From contig NC_071349.1 of assembly GCF_027744825.2 (NCBI RefSeq), forward strand, positions 1,550,001 to 1,614,000: a stretch of DNA of 64,000 bases, written 5' to 3'. Shown here piece by piece: positions 25,420 to 37,824 of this stretch; the stretch's first letter is position 1; each line of letters begins with the position of its first letter. The position numbers and the translations under genes are program-made. This stretch comes from Synchiropus splendidus (Eukaryota; Chordata; Actinopteri; Syngnathiformes; Callionymidae). The notes under the pieces are model-generated. The model did no database searches and was not told the origin of the DNA. It saw nothing but the letters and a program-made list of their open reading frames with translations.

Positions 25420-26371
25420 TTGAAGTGTTTTTCCAAAGTTATCAACATTTTTGTGTTTGGCGTTCCGGAATAAACCTTATCTCAGGCTGAAAACGCGTTT
25501 TCTGCATTGTGCCATAACTTTGCAGGGAAGCTTCAGAACATGAAATTTTCACCTCCCACTATAGCAGAAAGGGTCTCTCTAGTAGTTGCACATCAAATCT
25601 AAGCTGTTTGAAGTGTTTTTCGATAGTTTTCAACATTTTTATCTTTGGCGTTCCTGAATCGACCTTATCTCAGGCTGAAAACGCGTTTTCTGCATTGTGC
25701 CATAACTTTGCAGGGAAGCTTCAGAACATGAAATTTTCACCTCCGACGATAGCAGAAAGGGTCTTTCGAGTAGTTGCACATAAAATCTAAGCTGTCTGAA
25801 GTGTTTTTCCAAAGTTATCAACATCTTTATGTTTGGCGTTCTGTAACCCACCTTATCTCGGGCTGAAAACGCGTTTTCTGCATTGTGCCATAACTTTGCA
25901 GGGAGACTTCAGAACATGAAATTTTCTCCTCCCACTATAGCAGAAAGGCTATTTCTAGTAGTTGCATATCAAATCTAAGTTGTCTGAAGTGTTTTTCGAA
26001 AGTTTTCAACATTTTTATGTTTGGCGTTCCTGAATCGACCTTATGTCAGCCTGAAAACGCGTTTTCTGCAATGTGCCATACCTTGGCAGGGAAGCTTCAG
26101 AACATGAAATTTTCAACTTCCACTATAGCAGAAAGGCTCTTTCCAGCAGTCGCACATCAAATCTAAGCTGTTTGAAGTGTTTTTCCAAAGTTATCAACAT
26201 TTTTATGTTTGGCGTTCCGGAATAAACCTTATCTCAGGCTGAAAACGCGTTTTCTGCATTGTGCCATAACTTTGCAGGGAAGCTTCAGAACATGAAATTT
26301 TCACCTCCCACTATAGCAGAAAGGGTCTCTCTAGTAGTTGCACATCAAATCTAAGCTGTTTGAAGTGTTTT
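25420..26371. repeat. Partial module: GGAATAAACC monomers flanking d-e-f
   Basis: One GGAATAAACC monomer, then d-e-f again (about 25608-26171, 1,129 bp after the preceding module), then a second GGAATAAACC monomer. Modules g and h are missing here, so this is a shortened copy produced by deletion or unequal exchange. Confidence 0.8.
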
Positions 26372-27786
26372 TCAAAAGTTATCAACATTTTTATGTTTGG
26401 CGTTCCGGACTCGACCTTATCTCAGGCTGAAAACGCGTTTTCTGCATTGTGTCATAACTTTGCAGGAAAGCTGCAGAATATGAAATTTTCACCTCCCACT
26501 ATAGCAGAAAGGGTCTTTCTAGTAGTTGCACAACAAATCTAAGCTGTCTGAAGTGTTTTTCGAAAGTTATCAACATTTTTATGTTTGGCGTTCCGGATCG
26601 CACCTTATTGAAAACGCATTTTCTGCATTGTGCCATAACTTTGCAGGGAAACTTCAGAACATGAAATTTTCACCTCCCACTATAGCAGAAAGGGTCTCTC
26701 TAGTAGTTGCACATCAAATCTAAGCTGTCTGAAGTGTTGTTCCAAAGTTATCAACATTTTAACGTTTGGCGTTCCGGAACCCACCTTATCTCAGGCTGAA
26801 AACGCGTTTTGTGCATTGTGCCATAACTTCTCAGGGAAGCTTCAGATCATGAAATTTTCACCTCCCTCTATAGCAGAAAGGGTCTTTCTAGTAGTTGCAC
26901 ATCAAATCTAAGCTGTCTGAATAGTTTTTCCAAAGTTATCAACATTTTTATGTTTGGCGTTCCGGAACCCACCTTATCTGAGGCTGAAAACGCGTTTTCT
27001 GTTGTGTGCCATAACTTTGCAGGGAAGCTTCAGAACTTGAAATTTTCACCTCCCACTATAGCAGAAAGGGTCTTTCTCGTAGTTGCTCATCAAATCTAAG
27101 TTGTCTGAAGTGTTTTTCCAAAGTTATCAACATGTTTATGTTTGGTGTTCCGGAACCCACCTTATCTCTGGCTGAAAACGCGTTTTCTGCATTGTGCCCT
27201 TACTTTTCTGGGGAGCTTCAGAACATGGAATTTTCACATCCCACGATAACAGAAAGGGTCCTTCTCGTAGTTGCACATCAAATCTAAGCAGTCTGAAGTG
27301 TTTTTCCAAAGTTATCAACATTTTTTCGTTTGGCGTTCCGGAACCCACCTTATCTCAGGCTGAAAACGTATTTTCTGAAATGTGCCATAACTTTTGTGGG
27401 AAGCTTCAAATCATGAAATTTTCACCTCCCACTGTAGCAGAAAGGGTCTTTCTAGTAGTTGCACATCAAATCTAAGCTGTTTGAAGTGTTGTTCCAAAGT
27501 TATCAACATTTTTACGTTTGGCGTTCCGGAACCCACCTTATCTCAGGCTGAAAACGTATTTTCTGCATTGTGCCATAACTTCTCAGGGAAGCTTCAGATC
27601 ACGAAATTGTCACCTCCCACTATAGCAGAAAGGGTTTTTCTAGTAGTTGCATATCAAATCTAAGCTGTTTGAATGCTTTTTCCAAAATTATCAACATTTT
27701 TATGTTTGGCGTTCCGGAACCCACCTTATCTCAGGCTGAAAACGCGTTTTCTGTTGTGTGCCATAACTTTGCAGGGAAGCTTCAGA
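26372..27786. repeat. Copy of 14909-16323 and 35581-36995
   Basis: About 7.5 monomers match 14909-16323 (offset 11,463) and 35581-36995. The match ends inside a monomer near 27786, where GAACTTGAAATTTTC is replaced by GAACATGAAATTTTC with CTCTCTAG further on. That monomer is a hybrid and marks a crossover. Confidence 0.85.
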
Positions 27787-28499
27787 ACATGAAATTTTCA
27801 CCTCCCACTATAGCAGAAAGGGTCTCTCTAGTAGTTGCACATCAAATCTAAGCTGTTTGAAGTGTTTTTCGAAAGTTTTCAACATTTTTATGTTTGGCGT
27901 TCCTGAATCGACCTTATGTCAGCCTGAAAACGCGTTTTTTGCAATGTGCCATACCTTGGCAGGGAAGCTTCAGAACATGAAATTTTCAACTTCCACTATA
28001 GCAGAAAGGCTCTTTCCAGCAGTCGCACATCAAATCTAAGCTGTCTGAAGTGTTTTTCCAAAGTTATCAACATTTTTATGTTTGGCGTTCCGGAATCAAC
28101 CTTATCTCAGACTGAAAACGTGTTTTCTGCATTGTGCCATAACTTTGCATGGAAACTTCAGAACATGAAAATTTCACCTCCAACTATAGCAGAAAGGGTC
28201 TTTCTAGTAGTTGCACATCAAATCTAAGCTGTTTGAAGTGTTTTTCCAAAGTTAACCCCATTTTTATGTTTGGCGTTCCAGAAACAACCTTATCTCAGGC
28301 TGAAAACGCGTTTTTCTGCATTGTGCCATAACTTTGCATGGAAACTTCAGAACATGAAAATTTCACCTCCAACTATAGCAGAAAGGGTCTTTCTAGTAGT
28401 TGCACATCAAATCTAAGCTGTTTGAAGTGTTTTTCCAAAGTTATCAACATTCTTATGTTTGGCGTTCCGGAATCGACCTTTTCTCAGGCTGAAAACGCT
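27787..28499. repeat. Copy of 14073-14785 joined out of order
   Basis: This matches 14073-14785 at offset 13,714. In superblock copy 1 that material lies before the 14909-16323 run; here it lies after it. The order reversal without change of orientation is the signature of a tandem duplication whose joint is the hybrid monomer at about 27786. Confidence 0.85.
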
Positions 28500-29738
28500 T
28501 TTTTCTGCATTGTGTCATAACTTTGCAGGAAAGCTGCAGAATATGAAATTTTCACCTCCCACTATAGCAGAAAGGGTCTTTCTAGTAGTTGCACAACAAA
28601 TCTAAGCTGTCTGAAGTGTTTTTCGAAAGTTATCAACATTTTAACGTTTGGCGTTCCGGAACCCACCTTATCTCAGGCTGAAAACGCGTTTTGTGCATTG
28701 TGCCATAACTTCTCAGGGAAGCTTCAGATCATGAAATTTTCACCTCCCTCTATAGCAGAAAGGGTCTTTCTAGTAGTTGCACATCAAATCTAAGCTGTCT
28801 GAATAGTTTTTCCAAAGTTATCAACATTTTTATGTTTGGCGTTCCGGAACCCACCTTATCTGAGGCTGAAAACGCGTTTTCTGTTGTGTGCCATAACTTT
28901 GCAGGGAAGCTTCAGAACTTGAAATTTTCACCTCCCACTATAGCAGAAAGGGTCTTTCTCGTAGTTGCTCATCAAATCTAAGTTGTCTGAAGTGTTTTTC
29001 CAAAGTTATCAACATGTTTATGTTTGGTGTTCCGGAACCCACCTTATCTCTGGCTGAAAACGCGTTTTCTGCATTGTGCCCTTACTTTTCTGGGGAGCTT
29101 CAGACCATGGAATTTTCACATCCCACGATAACAGAAAGGGTCCTTCTAGTAGTTGCACATCAAATCTAAGCAGTCTGAAGTGTTTTTCCAAAGTTATCAA
29201 CATTTTTTCGTTTGGCGTTCCGGAACCCACCTTATCTCAGGCTGAAAACGTATTTTCTGAAACGTGCCATAACTTTTGTGGGAAGCTTCAGATCATGAAA
29301 TTTTCACCTCCCACTGTAGCAGAAAGGGTCTTTCTAGTAGTTGCACATCAAATCTAAGCTGTCTGAAGTGTTGTTCCAAAGTTATCAACATTTTTACGTT
29401 TGGCGTTCCGGAACCCACCTTATCTCAGGCTGAAAACGTATTTTCTGCATTGTGCCATAACTTCTCAGGGAAGCTTCAGATCACGAAATTGTCACCTCCC
29501 ACTATAGCAGAAAGGGTTTTTCTAGTAGTTGCATATCAAATCTAAGCTGTTTGAATGCTTTTTCCAAAATTATCAACATTTTTATGTTTGGCGTTCCGGA
29601 ACCCACCTTATCTCAGGCTGAAAACGCGTTTTCTGTTGTGTGCCATAACTTTGCAGGGAAGCTTCAGAACTTGAAATTTTCACCTCCCACTATATCAGAA
29701 AGGGTCTTTCTCGTAGTTGCACATCAAATCTAAGTTGT
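28500..29738. repeat. Copy of about 15282-16377 with one monomer missing
   Basis: After a short piece like 14987-15080 (GTGTCATAACTTTGCAGG with AGCTGCAGAATATG), the sequence jumps to the type found at 15282 (CATTTTAACGTTTGG) and follows it at offset 13,345. The GGATCGCACC monomer that sits between them at 15063, 26526 and 35735 is absent. Confidence 0.8.
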
Positions 29739-30302
29739 CTGAAGTGTTGTTCCAAAGTTATCAACATTTTTACGTTTGGCGTTCCGGAACCCACCTTATC
29801 TCAGGCTGAAAACGTATTTTCTGCATTGTGCCATAACTTCTCAGGGAAGCTTCAGATCACGAAATTGTCACCTCCCACTATAGCAGAAAGGGTTTTTCTA
29901 GTAGTTGCATATCAAATCTAAGCTGTTTGAATGCTTTTTCCAAAATTATCAACATTTTTATGTTTGGCGTTCCGGAACCCACCTTATCTCTGGCTGAAAA
30001 CGCGTTTTCTGCATTGTGCCCTTACTTTTCTGGGGAGCTTCAGAACATGGAATTTTCACATCCCACGATAACAGAAAGGGTCCTTCTAGTAGTTGCACAT
30101 CAAATCTAAGCAGTCTGAAGTGTTTTTCCAAAGTTATCAACATTTTTTCGTTTGGCGTTCCGGAACCCACCTTATCTCAGGCTGAAAACGTATTTTCTGA
30201 AATGTGCCATAACTTTTGTGGGAAGCTTCAGATCATGAAATTTTCACCTCCCACTGTAGCAGAAAGGGTCTTTCTAGTAGTTGCACATCAAATCTAAGCT
30301 GT
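29739..30302. repeat. 3-monomer HOR, 564 bp, unit 1
   Basis: Three monomers: GTTGTTCC/TTTTTACG with GATCACG; a hybrid whose first half is the GAATGCTTTTTCC type and whose second half is the CTCTGGCTG/CCCTTACTTTTCTGGGG type; and CATTTTTTCG with CTGAAATGTGCC. The hybrid's internal joint lies near 29990. Confidence 0.85.
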
Positions 30303-30866
30303 CTGAAGTGTTGTTCCAAAGTTATCAACATTTTTACGTTTGGCGTTCCGGAACCCACCTTATCTCAGGCTGAAAACGTATTTTCTCCATTGTGCCATAA
30401 CTTCTCAGGGAAGCTTCAGATCACGAAATTGTCACCTCCCACTATAGCAGAAAGGGTTTTTCTAGTAGTTGCATATCAAATCTAAGCTGTTTGAATGCTT
30501 TTTCCAAAATTATCAACATTTTTATGTTTGGCGTTTCGGAACCCACCTTATCTCTGGCTGAAAACGCGTTTTCTGCATTGTGCCCTTACTTTTCTGGGGA
30601 GCTTCAGAACATGGAATTTTCACATCCCACGATAACAGAAAGGGTCCTTCTAGTAGTTGCACATCAAATCTAAGCAGTCTGAAGTGTTTTTCCAAAGTTA
30701 TCAACATTTTTTCGTTTGGCGTTCCGGAACCCACCTTATCTCAGGCTGAAAACGTATTTTCTGAAATGTGCCATAACTTTTGTGGGAAGCTTCAGATCAT
30801 GAAATTTTCACCTCCCACTGTAGCAGAAAGGGTCTTTCTAGTAGTTGCACATCAAATCTAAGCTGT
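30303..30866. repeat. 3-monomer HOR, 564 bp, unit 2
   Basis: This repeats the preceding unit with few changes (TTTTCTCC for TTTTCTGC near 30385, GCGTTTCGG for GCGTTCCGG near 30533). A further one-third unit follows at 30867-31054. The 3-mer consists of three of the four monomers of the 752-bp 4-mer, shortened by one through the hybrid. Confidence 0.85.
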
Positions 30867-32181
30867 CTGAAGTGTTGTTCCAAAGTTATCAACATTTTTA
30901 CGTTTGGCGTTCCGGAACCCACCTTATCTCAGGCTGAAAACGTATTTTCTCCATTGTGCCATAACTTCTCAGGGAAGCTTCAGATCACGAAATTGTCACC
31001 TCCCACAATAGCAGAAAGGGTTTTTCTAGTAGTTGCATATCAAATCTAAGCTGTTTGAATGCTTTTTCCAAAATTATCAACATTTTTATGTTTGGCGTTC
31101 CGGAACCCACCTTATCTCAGGCTGAAAACGCGTTTTCTGCATTGTGCCATAACTTTGCAGGGAAGCTTCAGAACTTGAAATTTTCACCTCCCACTATATC
31201 AGAAAGGGTCTTTCTCGTAGTTGCACATCAAATCTAAGTTGTCTGAAGTGTTTTTCCAAAGTTATAAACATTTTTATGTTTGGCGTTCCGGAACTCGGCT
31301 TATCTCAGGCTGAAAACGCGTTTTCTGCATTGTGCCATAACTTTGCAGGGAAGCTTCAGAACATGAAATTTTAACCTCCCACTGTAGCAGAAAGGGTCTT
31401 TCTAGTAGTTGCACATCAAATCTAAGCTGTCTGAAGTGTTGTTCCAAAGTTATCAACATTTTTACGTTTGGCGTTCCGGAACCCACCTTATCTCAGGCTG
31501 AAAACTCGTTTTTTGCATTGTGCCATAACTTTGCAGGAAGCTTCAGAAGATGAAATTTTCACCTCCCACTACAGCAGAAAGGGTCTTTCTAGTAGTCGCA
31601 CATCAAATCTAAGCTGTTTGAAGTGTTTTTCCAAAGTTAATCCCATTTTTATGTTTGGCGTTCCAGAAACAACCTTATCTCAGGCTGAAAACGCGTTTTA
31701 CGCAATTTGCCATAACTTTGCAGGAAAGCTTCAGAACATGAAATTTTCACCTCCCACTATAGCAGAAAGGGTCTTTCTAGTAGTTGCACATCAAATCTAA
31801 GCTGTTTGAAGTTTTTTTCCAAAGTTATCAACATTTTTATGTTTGGCGTTCCGGAATCAACCTTATCTCAGGCTGAAAACGCGTTTTCTGCATTGTGCCA
31901 TAACTTTGCTTGGAAACTTCAGAACATGAAATTTTCACCTCCAACTATAGCAGAAAGGGTCTTTCTAGTAGTTGCACATCAAATCTAAGCTGTTTGAAGT
32001 GTTTTTCCAAAGTTAACCCCATTTTTATGTTTGGCGTTCCAGAAACAACCTTATCTCAGGCTGAATACGCGTTTTACGCAATTTGCCATAACTTTGCAGG
32101 AAAGCTTCAGAACATGAAATTTTCACCTCCCACTATAGCAGAAAGGGTCTTTCTAGTAGTTGCACATCAAATCTAAGCTGT
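30867..32181. repeat. 7-monomer HOR, 1,315 bp, unit 1
   Basis: The unit runs from the TTTTCTCCATTG monomer through GAATGCTTTTTCC, GGAACTCGGC, a monomer with GCAGGAAGCTTCAGAAG (one base short), GTTAATCCC and the b-c pair. It joins monomer types found separately at 16-17 kb and 22.2-22.8 kb, so it is itself a fusion of two older modules. Confidence 0.8.
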
Positions 32182-33121
32182 CTGAAGTGTTGTTCCAAAG
32201 TTATCAACATTTTTACGTTTGGCGTTCCGGAACCCACCTTATCTCAGGCTGAAAACGTATTTTCTCCATTGTGCCATAACTTCTCAGGGAAGCTTCAGAT
32301 CACGAAATTGTCACCTCCCACTATAGCAGAAAGGGTTTTTCTAGTAGTTGCATATCAAATCTAAGCTGTTTGAATGCTTTTTCCAAAATTATCAACATTT
32401 TTATGTTTGGCGTTCCGGAACCCACCTTATCTCAGGCTGAAAACGCGTTTTCTGTTGTGTGCCATAACTTTGCAGGGAAGCTTCAGAACTTGAAATTTTC
32501 ACCTCCCACTATATCAGAAAGGGTCTTTCTCGTAGTTGCACATCAAATCTAAGTTGTCTGAAGTGTTTTTCCAAAGTTATCAACATTTTTATGTTTGGCG
32601 TTCCGGAACTCGGCTTATCTCAGGCTGAAAACGCGTTTTCTGCATTGTGCCATAACTTTGCAGGGAAGCTTCAGAACATGAAATTTTAACCTCCCACTGT
32701 AGCAGAAAGGGTCTTTCTAGTAGTTGCACATCAAATCTAAGCTGTCTGAAGTGTTGTTCCAAAGTTATCAACATTTTTACGTTTGGCGTTCCGGAACCCA
32801 CCTTATCTCAGGCTGAAAACTCGTTTTTTGCATTGTGCCATAACTTTGCAGGAAGCTTCAGAAGATGAAATTTTCACCTCCCACTACAGCAGAAAGGGTC
32901 TTTCTAGTAGTCGCACATCAAATCTAAGCTGTTTGAAGTGTTTTTCCAAAGTTAATCCCATTTTTATGTTTGGCGTTCCAGAAACAACCTTATCTCAGGC
33001 TGAAAACGCGTTTTACGCAATTTGCCATAACTTTGCAGGAAAGCTTCAGAACATGAAATTTTCACCTCCCACTATAGCAGAAAGGGTCTTTCTAGTAGTT
33101 GCACATCAAATCTAAGCTGTT
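32182..33121. repeat. 7-monomer HOR, unit 2 (partial, about five monomers)
   Basis: The sequence repeats unit 1 at offset 1,315 until about 33170. There the b-type monomer of unit 1 is replaced by the g-type (GACTGAAAACGTG) that opens superblock copy 2. The one-base-short GCAGGAAGCTTC monomer is present in both units, which explains 1,315 instead of 1,316. Confidence 0.8.
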
Positions 33122-36100
33122 TGAAGTGTTTTTCCAAAGTTATCAACATTTTTATGTTTGGCGTTCCGGAATCAACCTTATCTCAGACTGAAAACGTGTT
33201 TTCTGCATTGTGCCATAACTTTGCATGGAAACTTCAGAACATGAAAATTTCACCTCCAACTATAGCAGAAAGGGTCTTTCTAGTAGTTGCACATCAAATC
33301 TAAGCTGTTTGAAGTGTTTTTCCAAAGTTAACCCCATTTTTATGTTTGGCGTTCCAGAAACAACCTTATCTCAGGCTGAAAACGCCTTTTTCTGCATTGT
33401 GCCATAACTTTGCATGGAAACTTCAGAACATGAAAATTTCACCTCCAACTATAGCAGAAAGGGTCTTTCTAGTAGTTGCACATCAAATCTAAGCTGTTTG
33501 AAGTGTTTTTCCAAAGTTATCAACATTTTTATGTTTGGCGTTCCGGAATAAACCTTATCTCAGGCTGAAAACGCGTTTTCTGCATTGTGCCATAACTTTG
33601 CAGGGAAGCTTCAGAACATGAAATTTTCACCTCCCACTATAGCAGAAAGGGTCTCTCTAGTAGTTGCACATCAAATCTAAGCTGTTTGAAGTGTTTTTCG
33701 AAAGTTTTCAACATTTTTATGTTTGGCGTTCCTGAATCGACCTTATCTCAGGCTGAAAACGCGTTTTCTGCATTGTGCCATAACTTTGCAGGGAAGCTTC
33801 AGAACATGAAATTTTCACCTCCGACGATAGCAGAAAGGGTCTTTCGAGTAGTTGCACATAAAATCTAAGCTGTCTGAAGTGTTTTTCCAAAGTTATCAAC
33901 ATCTTTATGTTTGGCGTTCTGTAACCCACCTTATCTCGGGCTGAAAACGCGTTTTCTGCATTGTGCCATAACTTTGCAGGGAGACTTCAGAACATGAAAT
34001 TTTCTCCTCCCACTATAGCAGAAAGGGTATTTCTAGTAGTTGCATATCAAATCTAAGTTGTCTGAAGTGTTTTTCGAAAGTTTTCAACATTTTTATGTTT
34101 GGCGTTCCTGAATCGACCTTATGTCAGCCTGAAAACGCGTTTTCTGCAATGTGCCATACCTTGGCAGGGAAGCTTCAGAACATGAAATTTTCAACTTCCA
34201 CTACAGCAGAAAGGCTCTTTCCAGCAGTCGCACATCAAATCTAAGCTGTCTGAAGTGTTTTTCCAAAGTTATCAACATTTTTATGTTTGGCGTTCCGGAA
34301 TCAACCTTATCTCAGACTGAAAACGTGTTTTCTGCATTGTGCCATAACTTTGCATGGAAACTTCAGAACATGAAAATTTCACCTCCAACTATAGCAGAAA
34401 GGGTCTTTCTAGTAGTTGCACATCAAATCTAAGCTGTTTGAAGTGTTTTTCCAAAGTTAACCCCATTTTTATGTTTGGCGTTCCAGAAACAACCTTATCT
34501 CAGGCTGAAAACGCGTTTTTCTGCATTGTGCCATAACTTTGCATGGAAACTTCAGAACATGAAAATTTCACCTCCAACTATAGCAGAAAGGGTCTTTCTA
34601 GTAGTTGCACATCAAATCTAAGCTGTTTGAGGTGTTTTTCCAAAGTTATCAACATTTTTATGTTTGGCGTTCCGGAATAAACCTTATCTCAGGCTGAAAA
34701 CGCGTTTTCTGCATTGTGCCATAACTTTGCAGGGAAGCTTCAGAACATGAAATTTTCACCTCCCACTATAGCAGAAAGGGTCTCTCTAGTAGTTGCACAT
34801 CAAATCTAAGCTGTTTGAAGTGTTTTTCGAAAGTTTTCAACATTTTTATGTTTGGCGTTCCTGAATCGACCTTATGTCAGCCTGAAAACGCGTTTTCTGC
34901 AATGTGCCATACCTTGGCAGGGAAGCTTATGAACATGAAATTTTCAACTTCCACTATAGCAGAAAGGCTCTTTCCAGCAGTCGCACATCAAATCTAAGCT
35001 GTCTGAAGTGATTTTTCCAAAGTTATCAACATTTTTATGTTTGGCGTTCCGGAATCAACCTTATCTCAGACTGAAAACGTGTTTTCTGCATTGTGCCATA
35101 ACTTTGCATGGAAACTTCAGAACATGAAAATTTCACCTCCAACTATAGCAGAAAGGGTCTTTCTAGTAGTTGCACATCAAATCTAAGCTGTTTGAAGTGT
35201 TTTTCCAAAGTTAACCCCATTTTTATGTTTGGCGTTCCAGAAACAACCTTATCTCAGGCTGAAAACGCGTTTTTCTGCATTGTGCCATAACTTTGCATGG
35301 AAACTCAGAACATGAAAATTTCACCTCCAACTATAGCAGAAAGGGTCTTTCTAGTAGTTGCACATCAAATCTAAGCTGTTTGAAGTGTTTTTCCAAAGTT
35401 ATCGACATTCTTATGTTTGGCGTTCCGGAATCGACCTTTTCTCAGGCTGAAAACGCGTTTTTCTGCATTGTGCCATAACTTTGCAGGGAAGCTTTAGAAC
35501 ATGAAAATTTCACGTCCCACTAGAGCAGAAAGGGTATTTCTAGTAGTTGCACATCATATCTAAGCTGTCTGAAGTGTTTTTCGAAAGTTATCAATATTTT
35601 TATGTTTGGCGTTCCGGAATCGACCTTATCTCAGGCTGAAAACGCGTTTTCTGCATTGTGTCATAACTTTGCAGGAAAGCTGCAGAATATGAAATTTTCA
35701 CCTCCCACTATAGCAGAAAGGGTCTTTCTAGTAGTTGCACAACAAATCTAAGCTGTCTGAAGTGTTTTTCGAAAGTTATCAACATTTTTATGTTGGGCGT
35801 TCCGGATCGCACCTTATTGAAAACGCATTTTCTGCATTGTGCCATAACTTTGCAGGGAAACTTCAGAACATGAAATTTTCACCTCCCACTATAGCAGAAA
35901 GGGTCTCTCTAGTAGTTGCACATCAAATCTAAGCTGTCTGAAGTGTTGTTCCAAAGTTATCAACATTTTAACGTTTGGCGTTCCGGAACCCACCTTATCT
36001 CAGGCTGAAAACGCGTTTTGTGCATTGTGCCATAACTTCTCAGGGAAGCTTCAGATCATGAAATTTTCACCTCCCACTATAGCAGAAAGGGTCTTTCTAG

Positions 36101-37049
36101 TAGTTGCACATCAAATCTAAGCTGTCTGAATAGTTTTTCCAAAGTTATCAACATTTTTATGTTTGGCGTTCCGGAACCCACCTTATCTGAGGCTGAAAAC
36201 GCGTTTTCTGTTGTGTGCCATAACTTTGCAGGGAAGCTTCAGAACTTGAAATTTTCACCTCCCACTATAGCAGAAAGGGTCTTTCTCGGAGTTGCTCATC
36301 AAATCTAAGTTGTCTGAAGTGTTTTTCCAAAGTTATCAACATGTTTATGTTTGGCGTTCCGGAACCCACCTTATCTCTGGCTGAAAACGCATTTTCTGCA
36401 TTGTGCCCTTACTTTTCTGGGGAGCTTCAGAACATGGAATTTTCACATCCCACGATAACAGAAAGGGTCCTTCTAGTAGTTGCACATCAAATCTAAGCAG
36501 TCTGAAGTGTTTTTCCAAAGTTATCAACATTTTTTCGTTTGGCGTTCCGGAACCCACCTTATCTCAGGCTGAAAACGTATTTTCTGAAATGTGCCATAAT
36601 TTTTGTGGGAAGCTTCAGATCATGAAATTTTCACCTCCCACTGTAGCAGAAAGGGTCTTTCTAGTAGTTGCACATCAAATCTAAGCTGTCTGAAGTGTTG
36701 TTCCAAAGTTATCAACATTTTTACGTTTGGCGTTCCGGAACCCACCTTATCTCAGGCTGAAAACGTATTTTCTGCATTGTGCCATAACTTCTCAGGGAAG
36801 CTTCAGATCACGAAATTGTCACCTCCCACTATAGCAGAAAGGGTTTTTCTAGTAGTTGCATATCAAATCTAAGCTGTTTGAATGCTTTTTCCAAAATTAT
36901 CAACATTTTTATGTTTGGCGTTCCGGAACCCACCTTATCTCAGGCTGAAAACACGTTTTCTGTTGTGTGCCATAACTTTGCAGGGAAGCTTCAGAACTTG
37001 AAATTTTCACCTCCCACTATATCAGAAAGGGTCTTTCTCGTAGTTGCAC
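33122..37049. repeat. Superblock copy 2, left part
   Basis: This is the counterpart of 12450-16377 (offset 20,672). Differences are sparse: GTGATTTTTCC near 35011, AAACTCAG near 35303, TTGGGCG near 35793, CTCGGAGTTGC near 36286 and AAAACACG near 36950. Only one copy of the 752-bp 4-mer is present (about 36298-37049). Confidence 0.85.
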
Positions 37050-37824
37050 ATCAAATCTAAGTTGTCTGAAGTGTTTTTCCAAAGTTATCAACATTTTTAT
37101 GTTTGGCGTTCCGGAACTCGGCTTATCTCAGGCTGAAAACGCGTTTTCTGCATTGTGCCATAACTTTGCAGGGAAGCTTCAGAACATGAAATTTTAACCT
37201 CCCACTGTAGCAGAAAGGGTCTTTCTAGTAGTTGCACATCAAATCTAAGCTGTCTGAAGTGTTGTTCCAAAGTTATCAACATTTTTACGTTTGGCGTTCC
37301 GGAACCCAATTTATCTCAGGCTGAAAACGTATTTTCTGCATTGTGCCATAACTTTGCAGGGAAGCTTCAGAACATGAAATGTTCACCTCCCACTATCGCA
37401 GAAAGGGTCTTTCTAGTAGTTGCACATCAAATCTAAGCTGTCTGAAGTGTTTTTCCAAAGTTATCAACATTTTTATGTTTGGCGTTCCGGAACTCACCTT
37501 ATCTCAGGCTGAAAACGCGTTTTCTGCATTGTTCCTTAACTTTGCAGAGACGCTTCAGAACATGAAATTTTCAACTCCCACTATAACAGACTGGGTCTTT
37601 TTCGAGTAGTTGCTCATCAAATATAAGTTGTCTGAAGTGTTTCTCGAAAGCTATCAACATTTTTATGTTTGGCGTTACGGAAACGACCATATCTCGGGCT
37701 GAAGACGCGTTTTCTGCATTGTGCCATAACTTTGCAGGGAAGCTTCAGAACATGAAATTTTCACCTCCCACTATAACAGACAGGGTCTTTCTAGTAGTTG
37801 CACATCAAATCTAAGTTGTCTGAA
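36695..37824. repeat. 6-monomer HOR, single unit
   Basis: This single unit corresponds to the three-unit run at 16775-20158. It is two bases longer because of GGGTCTTTTTCGAG near 37600, where the others read GGGTCTTTCGAG. Flanks on both sides match the flanks of the three-unit run, so copy number, and not location, differs. Confidence 0.85.
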
